Shown here one piece after another: positions 1 to 7,481 of a DNA stretch of 33,304 nucleotides. How positions within the stretch are numbered: position 1 is the first letter of the stretch; each line of letters opens with the position of its first letter. Below the pieces are notes generated by a model, which saw only the letters and a list, made by a program, of their open reading frames with translations, was not told the origin of the DNA and searched no databases. Made by a program: the position numbers and the translations under genes. This DNA is from Pseudobutyrivibrio ruminis (GTDB lineage Bacteria > Bacillota > Clostridia > Lachnospirales > Lachnospiraceae). The DNA lies in NCBI GenBank assembly GCA_015057305.1, contig SVES01000036.1, positions 1 through 33,304 on the forward strand. The letters are read 5' to 3'.

Positions 1-30
1 AAATGCATCCCCTTCAAAGGGGATGCATTT
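1..30. terminator. Hairpin terminator at the left edge
   Basis: Perfect 12-bp inverted repeat: AAATGCATCCCC (1-12), a 6-nt loop, then GGGGATGCATTT (19-30) followed by more T. The A-rich left and T-rich right flanks fit an intrinsic terminator, probably for a gene lying to the left of the window. Bases 31-316 contain no convincing gene; only the promoter described separately is visible there. Confidence 0.7.
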
Positions 31-260
31 TTGCATAGACTTTGGTATCTATTAAAATATTTGTTTTCCATATTTGTCCATATCCTCTCTGAGTAAATCA
101 CTACAAACTTCATCGTAGTTAAAAAGCTGTGACTCTATCAATTATTTCTGATATTGGCATAGTTTTGTGTTGAATCATTACAAATCCCACCACAAGTTTT
201 ATAGCATAAAATTGAATTTAGATAAGCGTAAGCTGTCTCGTATTTTTATATTTACACATT

Positions 261-289
261 TTCAACATACAAATTTTATACACTATAGT
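261..289 (+). promoter_or_regulatory. Sigma-A-like promoter of the six-gene operon
   Basis: A -35 element TTCAAC (261-266) and a -10 element TATAGT (284-289) are separated by exactly 17 bp. Transcription would start near 296, about 20 nt before the first ATG. The short leader then carries the ribosome binding site AGGGGGG (305-311). Read by eye, with no experimental support. Confidence 0.5.
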
Positions 290-316
290 ATGTAACTGTA
301 GAATAGGGGGGCATGA

Positions 317-1210
317 ATGAAAACTTTTTTTAAGAAAATACATAAAGAAAATTTTAGATGGTACGATGAAGCAATTTTAGTTATGCTTTTCGCTACCTTC
401 ATGATGATAATTTGTGGGCAGATAATGGGAGGCTTGGTGGAAATGCCTTTTACCCACTTGATTCAAAATGATAGTACCGGTTATTGGAGAACTTTCTTCA
501 TGTATTTTGGATTCATAGGGACGTGGATAGTTTTTATGATTGAATTCCTAATCGTGAAAAAAGACCGTCCGATACTTAGGACTTTATGGACTGCTCCGAA
601 GGGAAATAATATCAAATATTTGGGGCTTGGATTTTTGATAGGATTTGTCATCAATATAATATGCGCTATTGTAGCAGTGCTAAACAAAGATATTTCGTTA
701 CAATATGATTCTTTCAATTTTATAAAGCTGTTGTTGCTGTTCATCGCTGTTTTTATACAGTCTTCAGCTGAAGAAATGGTTTGCAGAGGATTCATATTTC
801 AGCGATTAAGAAGAGGATATCGACATCCGGCAGTTGCGATTATCTTAAATTCGCTACTTTTTACGTCTATGCATCTATTTAATCCGGGAGCTAGTGTTAT
901 TTCGATGACAGCGGTATTGGCGGCAGGTCTATTATTCTCGCTAATGGTTTATTACATGGATAGTATTTGGTGTGCGATGGCTGCACATACAGCATGGAAT
1001 TTCACTCAAAATCTGATACTAGGACTACCAAACAGTGGGATGGTTTCTCCGGTCTCAGTTTTTAAATTGGATGCTGCAACTGCTAAAAGTAGCTTTGCAT
1101 ATAGCGTTGAATTTGGCCTAGAGGGTTCAATCACGGCGATAACAGTTATGATTATTACAGGAATAGTTATTATTGTCTTATATCACAAAAAGGAGATAAC
1201 AAATGGATAA
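317..1210 (+). CDS. CPBP family intramembrane glutamic endopeptidase
   Basis: A 297-residue multi-pass membrane protein of the CPBP (CAAX protease/bacteriocin-processing, Abi) family. It shows all three family motifs: EExxxR (E152, E153, R157), FxxxH (H186) and HxxxN (H224, N228). These residues form the buried active site of Rce1-like proteases, so it is predicted to cut a substrate within the membrane. The start at 317 is supported by AGGGGGG six bases upstream; the ATG at 313 is out of frame and stops quickly. It is the first gene of a compact operon and overlaps the next CPBP gene by 8 bp, which suggests coupled translation. In Gram-positive bacteria such proteins often serve in bacteriocin self-immunity or maturation. 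The substrate here is unknown. Confidence 0.85.
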   Translation: MKTFFKKIHKENFRWYDEAILVMLFATFMMIICGQIMGGLVEMPFTHLIQNDSTGYWRTFFMYFGFIGTWIVFMIEFLIVKKDRPILRTLWTAPKGNNIKYLGLGFLIGFVINIICAIVAVLNKDISLQYDSFNFIKLLLLFIAVFIQSSAEEMVCRGFIFQRLRRGYRHPAVAIILNSLLFTSMHLFNPGASVISMTAVLAAGLLFSLMVYYMDSIWCAMAAHTAWNFTQNLILGLPNSGMVSPVSVFKLDAATAKSSFAYSVEFGLEGSITAITVMIITGIVIIVLYHKKEITNG

Positions 1211-2030
1211 AAGTATTAGAAGTCATTCAGTTTGTGAAAAAAAGCCATTATTAGCAATTGTGATGGCAATGATTATCCCAACAATTATTGTAGGAGCAGG
1301 TGCACTTATAGGTGGATTGATTTCAAGTGAAGCTGAAAATATAGGTACTTGCATCGCTGCAGTAATAATGATGTTTATTTTTAAAGCATGGTTTTCTCCA
1401 AATTTTAAAGGCTTTGTAAAGCCGGAAAACTCTGCAAAGAATATATGTATATTAATGATTCCTTTTATTCTTTTTATTCTATATACGTTAGCTGAACCAT
1501 TGTATTTGAAGAGGCCTTTTTATTTCAATCCTACTTTTTCTGCGTTAACCATGGGCCTATCAGCTGGATTTGGAGAAGAGTCAATGTTCAGATTATTCTC
1601 TATAGCAATCGTTATGAGATATGTTAAAAAGGAAAAAAGAATCCTTTCAGTGATTTTACTAGCTGTATTCTTTGGCTTTATGCATATGGGAAATATTCAA
1701 CAAGGCGCAGATATGGTCATGACTGTTGTGCAGGCATTTTTTTCAGTATTTTTAGGATTAATGTTTAGCGCATTGTACTTAAAAACAGGTAGTGTGATAT
1801 TACCAATATTTGCACATGCTTTTTATGATTATATTTGTTTTACCACAGATCCTTCGCTTTCTTCAGAAGGAATAATTGTACAGCAATACACTCCAGTAGC
1901 AATGGTGCTGGCTATTGTATCGTCTGTAATGGTTGGTACAGTATCATTTTACATGGCTATTAATAATGATTTATCCATTGCCAATAAGATATGGGATAAA
2001 AAATGGAACACTAAGCAAATGGAAGATTAA
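1203..2030 (+). CDS. Second CPBP family intramembrane protease
   Basis: A 275-residue membrane protein of the same CPBP superfamily as the upstream gene but clearly divergent, not a recent duplicate. The motifs are EESMFR (E125, E126, R130), FGFMH (H161) and HAFYD (H205, D209). The Asp in the third motif replaces the Asn seen in the upstream paralogue. The start overlaps the previous gene and is preceded by AAGGAG (1190-1195). Two different but catalytically complete CPBP proteins side by side suggest either two substrates or a heteromeric protease. The family call is firm, the substrate unknown. Confidence 0.85.
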   Translation: MDKSIRSHSVCEKKPLLAIVMAMIIPTIIVGAGALIGGLISSEAENIGTCIAAVIMMFIFKAWFSPNFKGFVKPENSAKNICILMIPFILFILYTLAEPLYLKRPFYFNPTFSALTMGLSAGFGEESMFRLFSIAIVMRYVKKEKRILSVILLAVFFGFMHMGNIQQGADMVMTVVQAFFSVFLGLMFSALYLKTGSVILPIFAHAFYDYICFTTDPSLSSEGIIVQQYTPVAMVLAIVSSVMVGTVSFYMAINNDLSIANKIWDKKWNTKQMED

Positions 2031-2046
2031 GCGATAAGGAATATTT

Positions 2047-2613
2047 ATGGATTCTACATTATATAATCCTAAGAACCAAGGAATACAGATTCAGCTCAGG
2101 TATTATCGAGATAGCCTGGCCATAAGCGGCGGTATGGTAATTGTTATGTCGATATGGGACATCATCAAACTTTTCATCGGATTCTTTCTTGGGGAAGACA
2201 CTATCAAAGCACTTGTGGAAGCTACCATTTATGAGAATGGTATCTCAGCTATTGGCACTAAATATGAGAGTACGATGCGAGTTCTGACGTGGGTATCAAT
2301 ATTGCTAATACTTTCGTTTTTTGTTGCAATTATTTTTTTGTACCACCTTTACATAGGATTAAATGCTTATAGAGTGGGCAGGCAGACTGCTAAAAAAAGT
2401 AATCGTTTTTTTATTGTTCTTACCCTGTTAAGCACGATATTTGCAGGAATGCTAATTTTGTCGAATGTTTTAGTTCTCTTTAATGCAACAGATGAAAGGG
2501 GTAATGTAGATTTTGCTTTTTTAATAATGGAGATTACCACCTTTTTTAATTACATTTTCATTTTGTATTCGGCTCGTAAAATCAGAATACTTGAAAGGTT
2601 AGAGGGGGAATAG
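2047..2613 (+). CDS. Four-helix membrane protein of unknown function
   Basis: I do not recognise this 188-residue protein. It has four hydrophobic segments, at about residues 26-48, 78-105, 120-146 and 157-176, with short charged loops and a Lys/Arg-rich C-terminal tail, so it is probably an integral membrane protein. It carries no obvious catalytic motif. The ATG follows AAGGA (2036-2040) with a 6-nt spacer, 16 bp after the upstream stop. It lies within the protease operon and is separated from the next gene by only one base, so a shared function with the neighbouring membrane proteins is likely. Confidence 0.75.
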   Translation: MDSTLYNPKNQGIQIQLRYYRDSLAISGGMVIVMSIWDIIKLFIGFFLGEDTIKALVEATIYENGISAIGTKYESTMRVLTWVSILLILSFFVAIIFLYHLYIGLNAYRVGRQTAKKSNRFFIVLTLLSTIFAGMLILSNVLVLFNATDERGNVDFAFLIMEITTFFNYIFILYSARKIRILERLEGE

Positions 2614-2614
2614 C

Positions 2615-3145
2615 ATGACGATTTGGCAGAAAATAAAAAACGTATTGTTGGCTGTTTCTATGATTATCATAGGCATGGCGATGCTATTCTTTGGTGAAAA
2701 AGCATACATGGCTATTATTGGCCTGTTTTCCCTAGCATTAGAGATTATGGGGCTTCGGATGCTTATTTTCTATTTTGGTATGGCTCGTTACATGGTAGGC
2801 GGGCGAAATATCCTGTTTCGTGGAATCCTTTTCTTTGATTTTGGATTATTTACAGACTCTCTAGTATGGGTTCCTAAAGGATATATTCTGATGTATTTAG
2901 CAGGAACGCTAGCATTCTCAGGTATAGTAAATATTATAGGAGCAAGTGAAGCAAAAAGAATCGAAAGCTCATGGAAGTTTAAGACTTTCCAGGGAATCGT
3001 TAAGATTCTGTTTGCCATAAGTTGTTTGATTTTTATGCGTAGCGAAGTACGAGTTGTGAACATCTGCGCAATAGGCTTCATTTTGTCGGCGGTTATGAGT
3101 ATAGCCAATACATTCCGTCGCCAACAGGTTGTAACCATAGATTAA
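2615..3145 (+). CDS. HdeD/DUF308-like small membrane protein
   Basis: A 176-residue, very hydrophobic protein with about six predicted membrane spans in short regular hairpins (near 9-25, 33-54, 63-82, 90-107, 124-140 and 147-164). This size and spacing resemble the HdeD/DUF308 group of six-helix membrane proteins, but I see no diagnostic motif and the assignment is tentative. The ribosome binding site GAGGGGG (2602-2608) lies inside the end of the previous gene, and the two genes are one base apart, so they are translationally linked. It may be a structural or accessory partner of the intramembrane proteases in the operon. Confidence 0.7.
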   Translation: MTIWQKIKNVLLAVSMIIIGMAMLFFGEKAYMAIIGLFSLALEIMGLRMLIFYFGMARYMVGGRNILFRGILFFDFGLFTDSLVWVPKGYILMYLAGTLAFSGIVNIIGASEAKRIESSWKFKTFQGIVKILFAISCLIFMRSEVRVVNICAIGFILSAVMSIANTFRRQQVVTID

Positions 3146-3158
3146 ACAGGAGAAAAAT

Positions 3159-4238
3159 ATGCAGGAAGATTTTCATTATTATGCAACCTACTGCGCTGCA
3201 TTGCTGGCAGGATACAATCATATTGATAGCCTTGATATATGTTATGCTGCCCAGCTGGTGGATCACTGCTCCAGGAATTGGCTGAAAAAATCAGGTGGTC
3301 CTTCCATGGCAGCTACCACTCAGTTACAAGCAGAGCTTTTGCAGGCCAGGACGGATCCCATAGGTTTGTGCGATATAACCAGAATCTGGTCTGCCTTTCA
3401 TTTTTTACCGAAAGATTTGTACGCAAATGTGGATAAGGGGTCTAAGCGCTACAAAGACAAATATCGCCTGATATGTGGTCCCAATGGAGAACTACTTGAA
3501 GATACAGTGAAGCTTGCAAAGAATAAAGGATTGGAAGCGGCAGGTATTGCTATGCATGTACTTGCAGACACGTGGGCTCATACATATTTTGCAGGGACGC
3601 CTTCACTTGTAATTAATAATACCAATTGGTACTTTTATGAACTGTTTCCTGTTGAAGGAGCAGAGCCTGAGCGTAGACAGATTGTTTTTTCTCATAATCC
3701 ATCTGCATCAGAGGATGTAGATAAACCGGTATATGTTGGCAGTGTTTATCAGTTTCACGAGCATTCAATTATGAACCTTGGGCATGGTCGTGCAGGCCAT
3801 CTGCCAGATTATAGTTACATCAGATATGTTTATCTGCCTGCATGGGGAGATTATAAGGAGATTATTAAAGATAATCCCCATGATTATGAATATGCCTTTG
3901 CGCAGATGGTTTATGCTCTCAGTTATCTCAAGGGAGATATAGATGTGTTTGAAAAAGATACCTATGAATTTGATAAAATCCAACCACATCTTGAAAAAAT
4001 CCGGCGGATAATTTCAAAAAGACAGGTTGATGCATCTGAAGATTGGAAGACTTTTGGGGAAAGCCTATCAGGGGAAGAGATTCCAGATTTTGATATGGAT
4101 AAGTATATTTCACAATATGTGCATAGCCAGGATAAATCAGATACATATCTTGGAAGCTTTTTTAATGGGGCGCTATCACAGAAAAAGATGGTTGCTGAAA
4201 AAATAAAGGAATCAGGAAATAAATTGGCGGGAATGTGA
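3159..4238 (+). CDS. DUF6765-like putative metal-dependent hydrolase
   Basis: A 359-residue protein without signal peptide or membrane segment, so probably cytoplasmic. The start (MQEDFHYYATY), an early VDH pair (D35, H36) and the HVLADTWAH segment (H133, D137, H141) resemble the DUF6765 family. They also recall the helical Zn-dependent phospholipase C/S1-P1 nuclease fold, where His and Asp residues spaced this way bind metals. Further candidate ligands are H6, E201, H202, H209 and H214. The activity and substrate are not known. The start follows CAGGAG (3148-3153). It is the only soluble product of the operon, between the small membrane proteins and PrsW, which makes it a candidate effector or membrane-lipid-directed enzyme. 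Confidence 0.7.
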   Translation: MQEDFHYYATYCAALLAGYNHIDSLDICYAAQLVDHCSRNWLKKSGGPSMAATTQLQAELLQARTDPIGLCDITRIWSAFHFLPKDLYANVDKGSKRYKDKYRLICGPNGELLEDTVKLAKNKGLEAAGIAMHVLADTWAHTYFAGTPSLVINNTNWYFYELFPVEGAEPERRQIVFSHNPSASEDVDKPVYVGSVYQFHEHSIMNLGHGRAGHLPDYSYIRYVYLPAWGDYKEIIKDNPHDYEYAFAQMVYALSYLKGDIDVFEKDTYEFDKIQPHLEKIRRIISKRQVDASEDWKTFGESLSGEEIPDFDMDKYISQYVHSQDKSDTYLGSFFNGALSQKKMVAEKIKESGNKLAGM

Positions 4239-4260
4239 GTTAATTTGAGGAGGTATAAGA

Positions 4261-5046
4261 ATGACCACTATTATTCAACAAGTAATTGCAGGGTTAATCA
4301 CTACGGGAATTCTGGGAGTTCTCTATATGAGAATGATTAAAAGGGAAAAAAGTGGGCAAATTGGTATGCCTCAAGCGTTGTTACCAATCATTCTTGGCAT
4401 TGTATCTGAAGTAGTTGGGTCAAGATTAGTTGTTTATATGATGATTGGAGTGTTGCATAGTGGTGCTACAAAATTTAATGAATTGCCAGTAGTTGCAAGA
4501 CAGTTTCTGTCACCATTTTTATTTGCAGCGTTTCCAGAAGAGCTCTTTAAGTTAATAATGATAATCATAACTTTGTGCGTATTTAGAAAAAAAGTAAAGA
4601 ATGTCTATGAATACATATTGATAGGCGCAGCGGTAGGTATAGGTTTTTCTATAGCAGAAGATTATAGTTATGCATCTGAATTAGCAAGTATTTTCATTAG
4701 ATTACCAATGCTTCCAAGTCACATGGCAATGGATATGTTAATGGGTGAATTCTTAGGTATAGCTATGTACAACAAGAAAAATAATGCTGGGCCTGTAGCG
4801 ATATTTAATATATTGGCATTTGCTGTTCCGGTTATTTTGCATACATTATATGATGCTGGCTCGACTGCTAATTACATGGTATTTGAAGGAGCAGCAAACG
4901 GAAATAATGTGATGCTTACAATTGGTAGTGTGTATGCATTGGTTGTAATCGTCGGATTTATTGTTTTTTCATTCCGTATGATAATCAGATTTAAAAATAA
5001 TGGGGATAAATTTGACAATATGATGATTAACAAAGTGGAACAATAG
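4261..5046 (+). CDS. PrsW family intramembrane protease
   Basis: A 261-residue multi-pass protein with the four PrsW signatures: EExxK (E93, E94, K97), ExxxY-like AEDYSY (E133, Y136-Y138 area), a His in the next helix (H154) and HxxxD (H194, D198). PrsW of Bacillus subtilis makes the site-1 cut in the anti-sigma factor RsiW. PrsW is distantly related to CPBP proteases, so this operon carries three related glutamic intramembrane proteases. A strong GAGGAG site lies about 7 nt before the ATG. No sigma or anti-sigma gene is adjacent. The family call is firm, and the role in this operon is inferred to be signalling or processing. Confidence 0.82.
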   Translation: MTTIIQQVIAGLITTGILGVLYMRMIKREKSGQIGMPQALLPIILGIVSEVVGSRLVVYMMIGVLHSGATKFNELPVVARQFLSPFLFAAFPEELFKLIMIIITLCVFRKKVKNVYEYILIGAAVGIGFSIAEDYSYASELASIFIRLPMLPSHMAMDMLMGEFLGIAMYNKKNNAGPVAIFNILAFAVPVILHTLYDAGSTANYMVFEGAANGNNVMLTIGSVYALVVIVGFIVFSFRMIIRFKNNGDKFDNMMINKVEQ

Positions 5047-5070
5047 GATTGCTAATAGTTGAGGGTTTGC

Positions 5071-5103
5071 CAAACTTGTTGAGGGTGACCCTCAACAAGT
5101 TTG
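5071..5103. terminator. Perfect 16-bp hairpin between convergent genes
   Basis: CAAACTTGTTGAGGGT (5071-5086) is followed after a single base by its exact reverse complement (5088-5103). It lies 24 bases after the PrsW-like gene and 14 bases before the convergent LTA-synthase stop. A short T tract on the plus strand (5114-5119) makes it a plausible terminator for the six-gene operon. A partial extra copy of the left arm (GTTGAGGGTTTG) sits at 5058-5069. Confidence 0.6.
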
Positions 5104-5117
5104 ATTACCCGCATTTT

Positions 5118-7307
5118 TTATTCTTCACTATCTTCGCTTTCTTCTTCAGTTTCTTCTAACTCAGGTTCTTCTTCAACGTAATTCGGGTCATACACCGTGA
5201 ATTCATTAGATTCTCTAAACACAGTATTTGAACTACCCATTTGGCAAACTGTTATTGTATCGCCATTGTTTATATCAGAGGCTTTTATGCTGAGCACCTG
5301 CCCCGATTCATACTTGGTAGAAACTTGTTCTCCATTAACAAATACCTTTGACCACTTAGTAAATTCATCTCCATAGATATGGAGCCTTCCATTGAAGAAA
5401 TATGCATTATCAATAACTACGTCATTGACACCCATAATCAGGTCAGATGGGCCATATTCTGTGCCATACTTATATGTATAACGGTCTCCATAGAGAATAT
5501 CATACTGAAGCATTTTCAGGTCATTCATGTACTCGCTTGTACCATACTGAATTCCCTTTGCCATAGCTGTCTGATGATATGCATTAATATTACCATTGTG
5601 AATATTTAGTCGATTCAAAAACTCTGACACTAGCTGATATGAAGCTAAATCCTCGTCAATTTTCTCCATACCAAAGTTGTTCCAGGTAAAATACTTTGTC
5701 TTGTATAAATCTCCTGTTGCAACCTCATCTGATGTAAGTCCCATTGTTGGAAGGTGATCACCAAACATGATTACCAGTGTGTCCTCGCCTCTTGCATCAA
5801 GTGCCTCAATATACTGTCGCACGAAATCATCCACATTGTAAATTCTATTTACGTAGTATTCCCAGGCCCAGTTTTCTTCCTCGGTCTTGCCAACAGCATT
5901 TACCTTAATAGCTGGATCTTCCTCCACCTGATATGTAGGGTAAGAACCATGTCCCTCAACAGTAATTGTATAAACGAAATCAGAACCTTCAGTTGAATTC
6001 ATGGCATCCAATGTTCCGTCTATTAGGATGTCATCTGTAGGCCAGTTTCCAAGAGGTGTGTAATCTGTAATATCCAAAAGCTCCTTAGATGTAAAGCTAT
6101 CAAAGCCCATCATCGAAAAGGCGTTAGCTCTTGAATAGAAATTTCCACCATTGTTATGAACTACATGTGTGCCATAACCTAAATCTGAAAGAACATCTGC
6201 GTAGCTCTCCACATCAGTTTCCTTAATAATGGTCTTTTGTGGATACTCTCCTGGACCAAAGAAGCTACAGCTTAGTCCTGTAAGCACCTCAAACTCTGAG
6301 TTACATGTACCAGCACCTACAACAGGCACTATACAGTGACCTGTAGAATAGTTCTGCTCTAGATAATGAATGAAAGGAATTGGATCCTCACTGGTCTCCA
6401 AAAAGTCAGATTCAGAGACATCATAGAATGACTCTAGCAGAATAACTACTATATTTGGCTGTGATGCATCCTCTGATGGAATCTCTAATGTACTTACATA
6501 AGAAGCATCATCTTCAAGAATATTCTCAATTTTGCTCTCTGAATAACCAAATGGTCTGTTCATACCTCTATCTAATACGGAAGTAGAAAAACCATACAAA
6601 TATCCGTAATCTAAATATCCCTGTGACAAATTTCCGAAGTAAGATGTCATGATTCCTGAATTTCTAAGGAAAAGTGTGGAAGGATATAATGAGGCAAATA
6701 AAACTGCAACTAATATCAATCTCTGCCAAAATGGCTTGGCATTCTGCTTCTTAGGTCCCTTAATCATGTAAATAATCATCAATATAATATAGATGATAAG
6801 GGCTATCACCACTATCATAGCCTCCTCGGCTGTGAAATAGTTGGAATCCTGCATTGTAAGTAAATCACTTATCATATATAAATCTGTGTATCCAAAAGGT
6901 GAAACACGATTCAACAATATGATGCAATTTATGATTCCAAGTATTAAAAAGAACATGCAGATGAATACTCGCCACCAGCCACGTCTTTTACTCAGAAATA
7001 CAATAGACAAGCCTACAAACACGCAATAGGCGTTAAACAGGAATGGTCCCGTGTGGTCCACTACAAAGCTGCAGGCCGCAAAAAATGAATGTCTAGACAA
7101 CCACTCCATGACAAATACTAGTGCCAGAGCTAGTGGTATATGCATGAAAAATGCGTATTTATCCCACAGCAATACCCACATCTTATGAAATTTACAATTA
7201 AGGTAACCCTGAACTAATTTTGAATTTGCAATTTTTATAAATGGCTTTTTGATATTTTTACCAAGCAGGCATAAGCCTGTTTTTATCTTTGAAAATAATT
7301 TTTTCAT
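5118..7307 (-). CDS. LTA synthase family protein (glycerophosphate polymer synthase)
   Basis: A 729-residue membrane enzyme. Five hydrophobic helices lie at about residues 55-68, 86-105, 112-132, 162-182 and 197-213, followed by an extracellular sulfatase-fold domain (about 283-600). Expected active-site residues are present: E292 (metal), T334 in GAGTCNSEFE (nucleophile threonine), H453 in EGHGSYP, and D517-H518 in FGDHLP. LtaS-type enzymes transfer glycerophosphate from phosphatidylglycerol to build lipoteichoic acid outside the membrane. A C-terminal beta-rich, Ig-like extension (about 625-705) and an acidic Glu-rich tail are additions beyond the usual core. GGAGG lies just upstream of the ATG. 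It is transcribed divergently from the 849-residue secreted protein. The polymer made is not deducible from sequence. Confidence 0.85.
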   Translation of the reverse strand: MKKLFSKIKTGLCLLGKNIKKPFIKIANSKLVQGYLNCKFHKMWVLLWDKYAFFMHIPLALALVFVMEWLSRHSFFAACSFVVDHTGPFLFNAYCVFVGLSIVFLSKRRGWWRVFICMFFLILGIINCIILLNRVSPFGYTDLYMISDLLTMQDSNYFTAEEAMIVVIALIIYIILMIIYMIKGPKKQNAKPFWQRLILVAVLFASLYPSTLFLRNSGIMTSYFGNLSQGYLDYGYLYGFSTSVLDRGMNRPFGYSESKIENILEDDASYVSTLEIPSEDASQPNIVVILLESFYDVSESDFLETSEDPIPFIHYLEQNYSTGHCIVPVVGAGTCNSEFEVLTGLSCSFFGPGEYPQKTIIKETDVESYADVLSDLGYGTHVVHNNGGNFYSRANAFSMMGFDSFTSKELLDITDYTPLGNWPTDDILIDGTLDAMNSTEGSDFVYTITVEGHGSYPTYQVEEDPAIKVNAVGKTEEENWAWEYYVNRIYNVDDFVRQYIEALDARGEDTLVIMFGDHLPTMGLTSDEVATGDLYKTKYFTWNNFGMEKIDEDLASYQLVSEFLNRLNIHNGNINAYHQTAMAKGIQYGTSEYMNDLKMLQYDILYGDRYTYKYGTEYGPSDLIMGVNDVVIDNAYFFNGRLHIYGDEFTKWSKVFVNGEQVSTKYESGQVLSIKASDINNGDTITVCQMGSSNTVFRESNEFTVYDPNYVEEEPELEETEEESEDSEE

Positions 7308-7361
7308 GAATCCTCCGTAAAACCTAAGACAGTATGAAAAAATAGTGATACAATTATATGG

Positions 7362-7398
7362 ATTCTTGCCAATAATTTGTTTTTATATTTGCAAGAAT
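7362..7398. promoter_or_regulatory. Inverted repeat in the divergent intergenic region
   Basis: Arms of 13 nt (7362-7374 and 7386-7398) are complementary with one mismatch; the outer eight bases, ATTCTTGC and GCAAGAAT, are exact. The site lies between the LTA-synthase-like gene and the divergent 849-residue gene, where both promoters must be. It could be an operator controlling both genes or a leader hairpin. No protein can be assigned to it. Confidence 0.4.
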
Positions 7399-7481
7399 TT
7401 AACTATTCTCAGTATTCTCAAACTAAAATTTCTAACGGATTATAACACTTTATTTTTTATTAAGCAAGAAAGCGAGACTTT

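Noticed and set aside
1203-2030. The two CPBP genes as a tandem duplication
   Set aside because: Outside the active-site motifs their sequences and helix spacing differ, and the third motif is HxxxN in one and HxxxD in the other.
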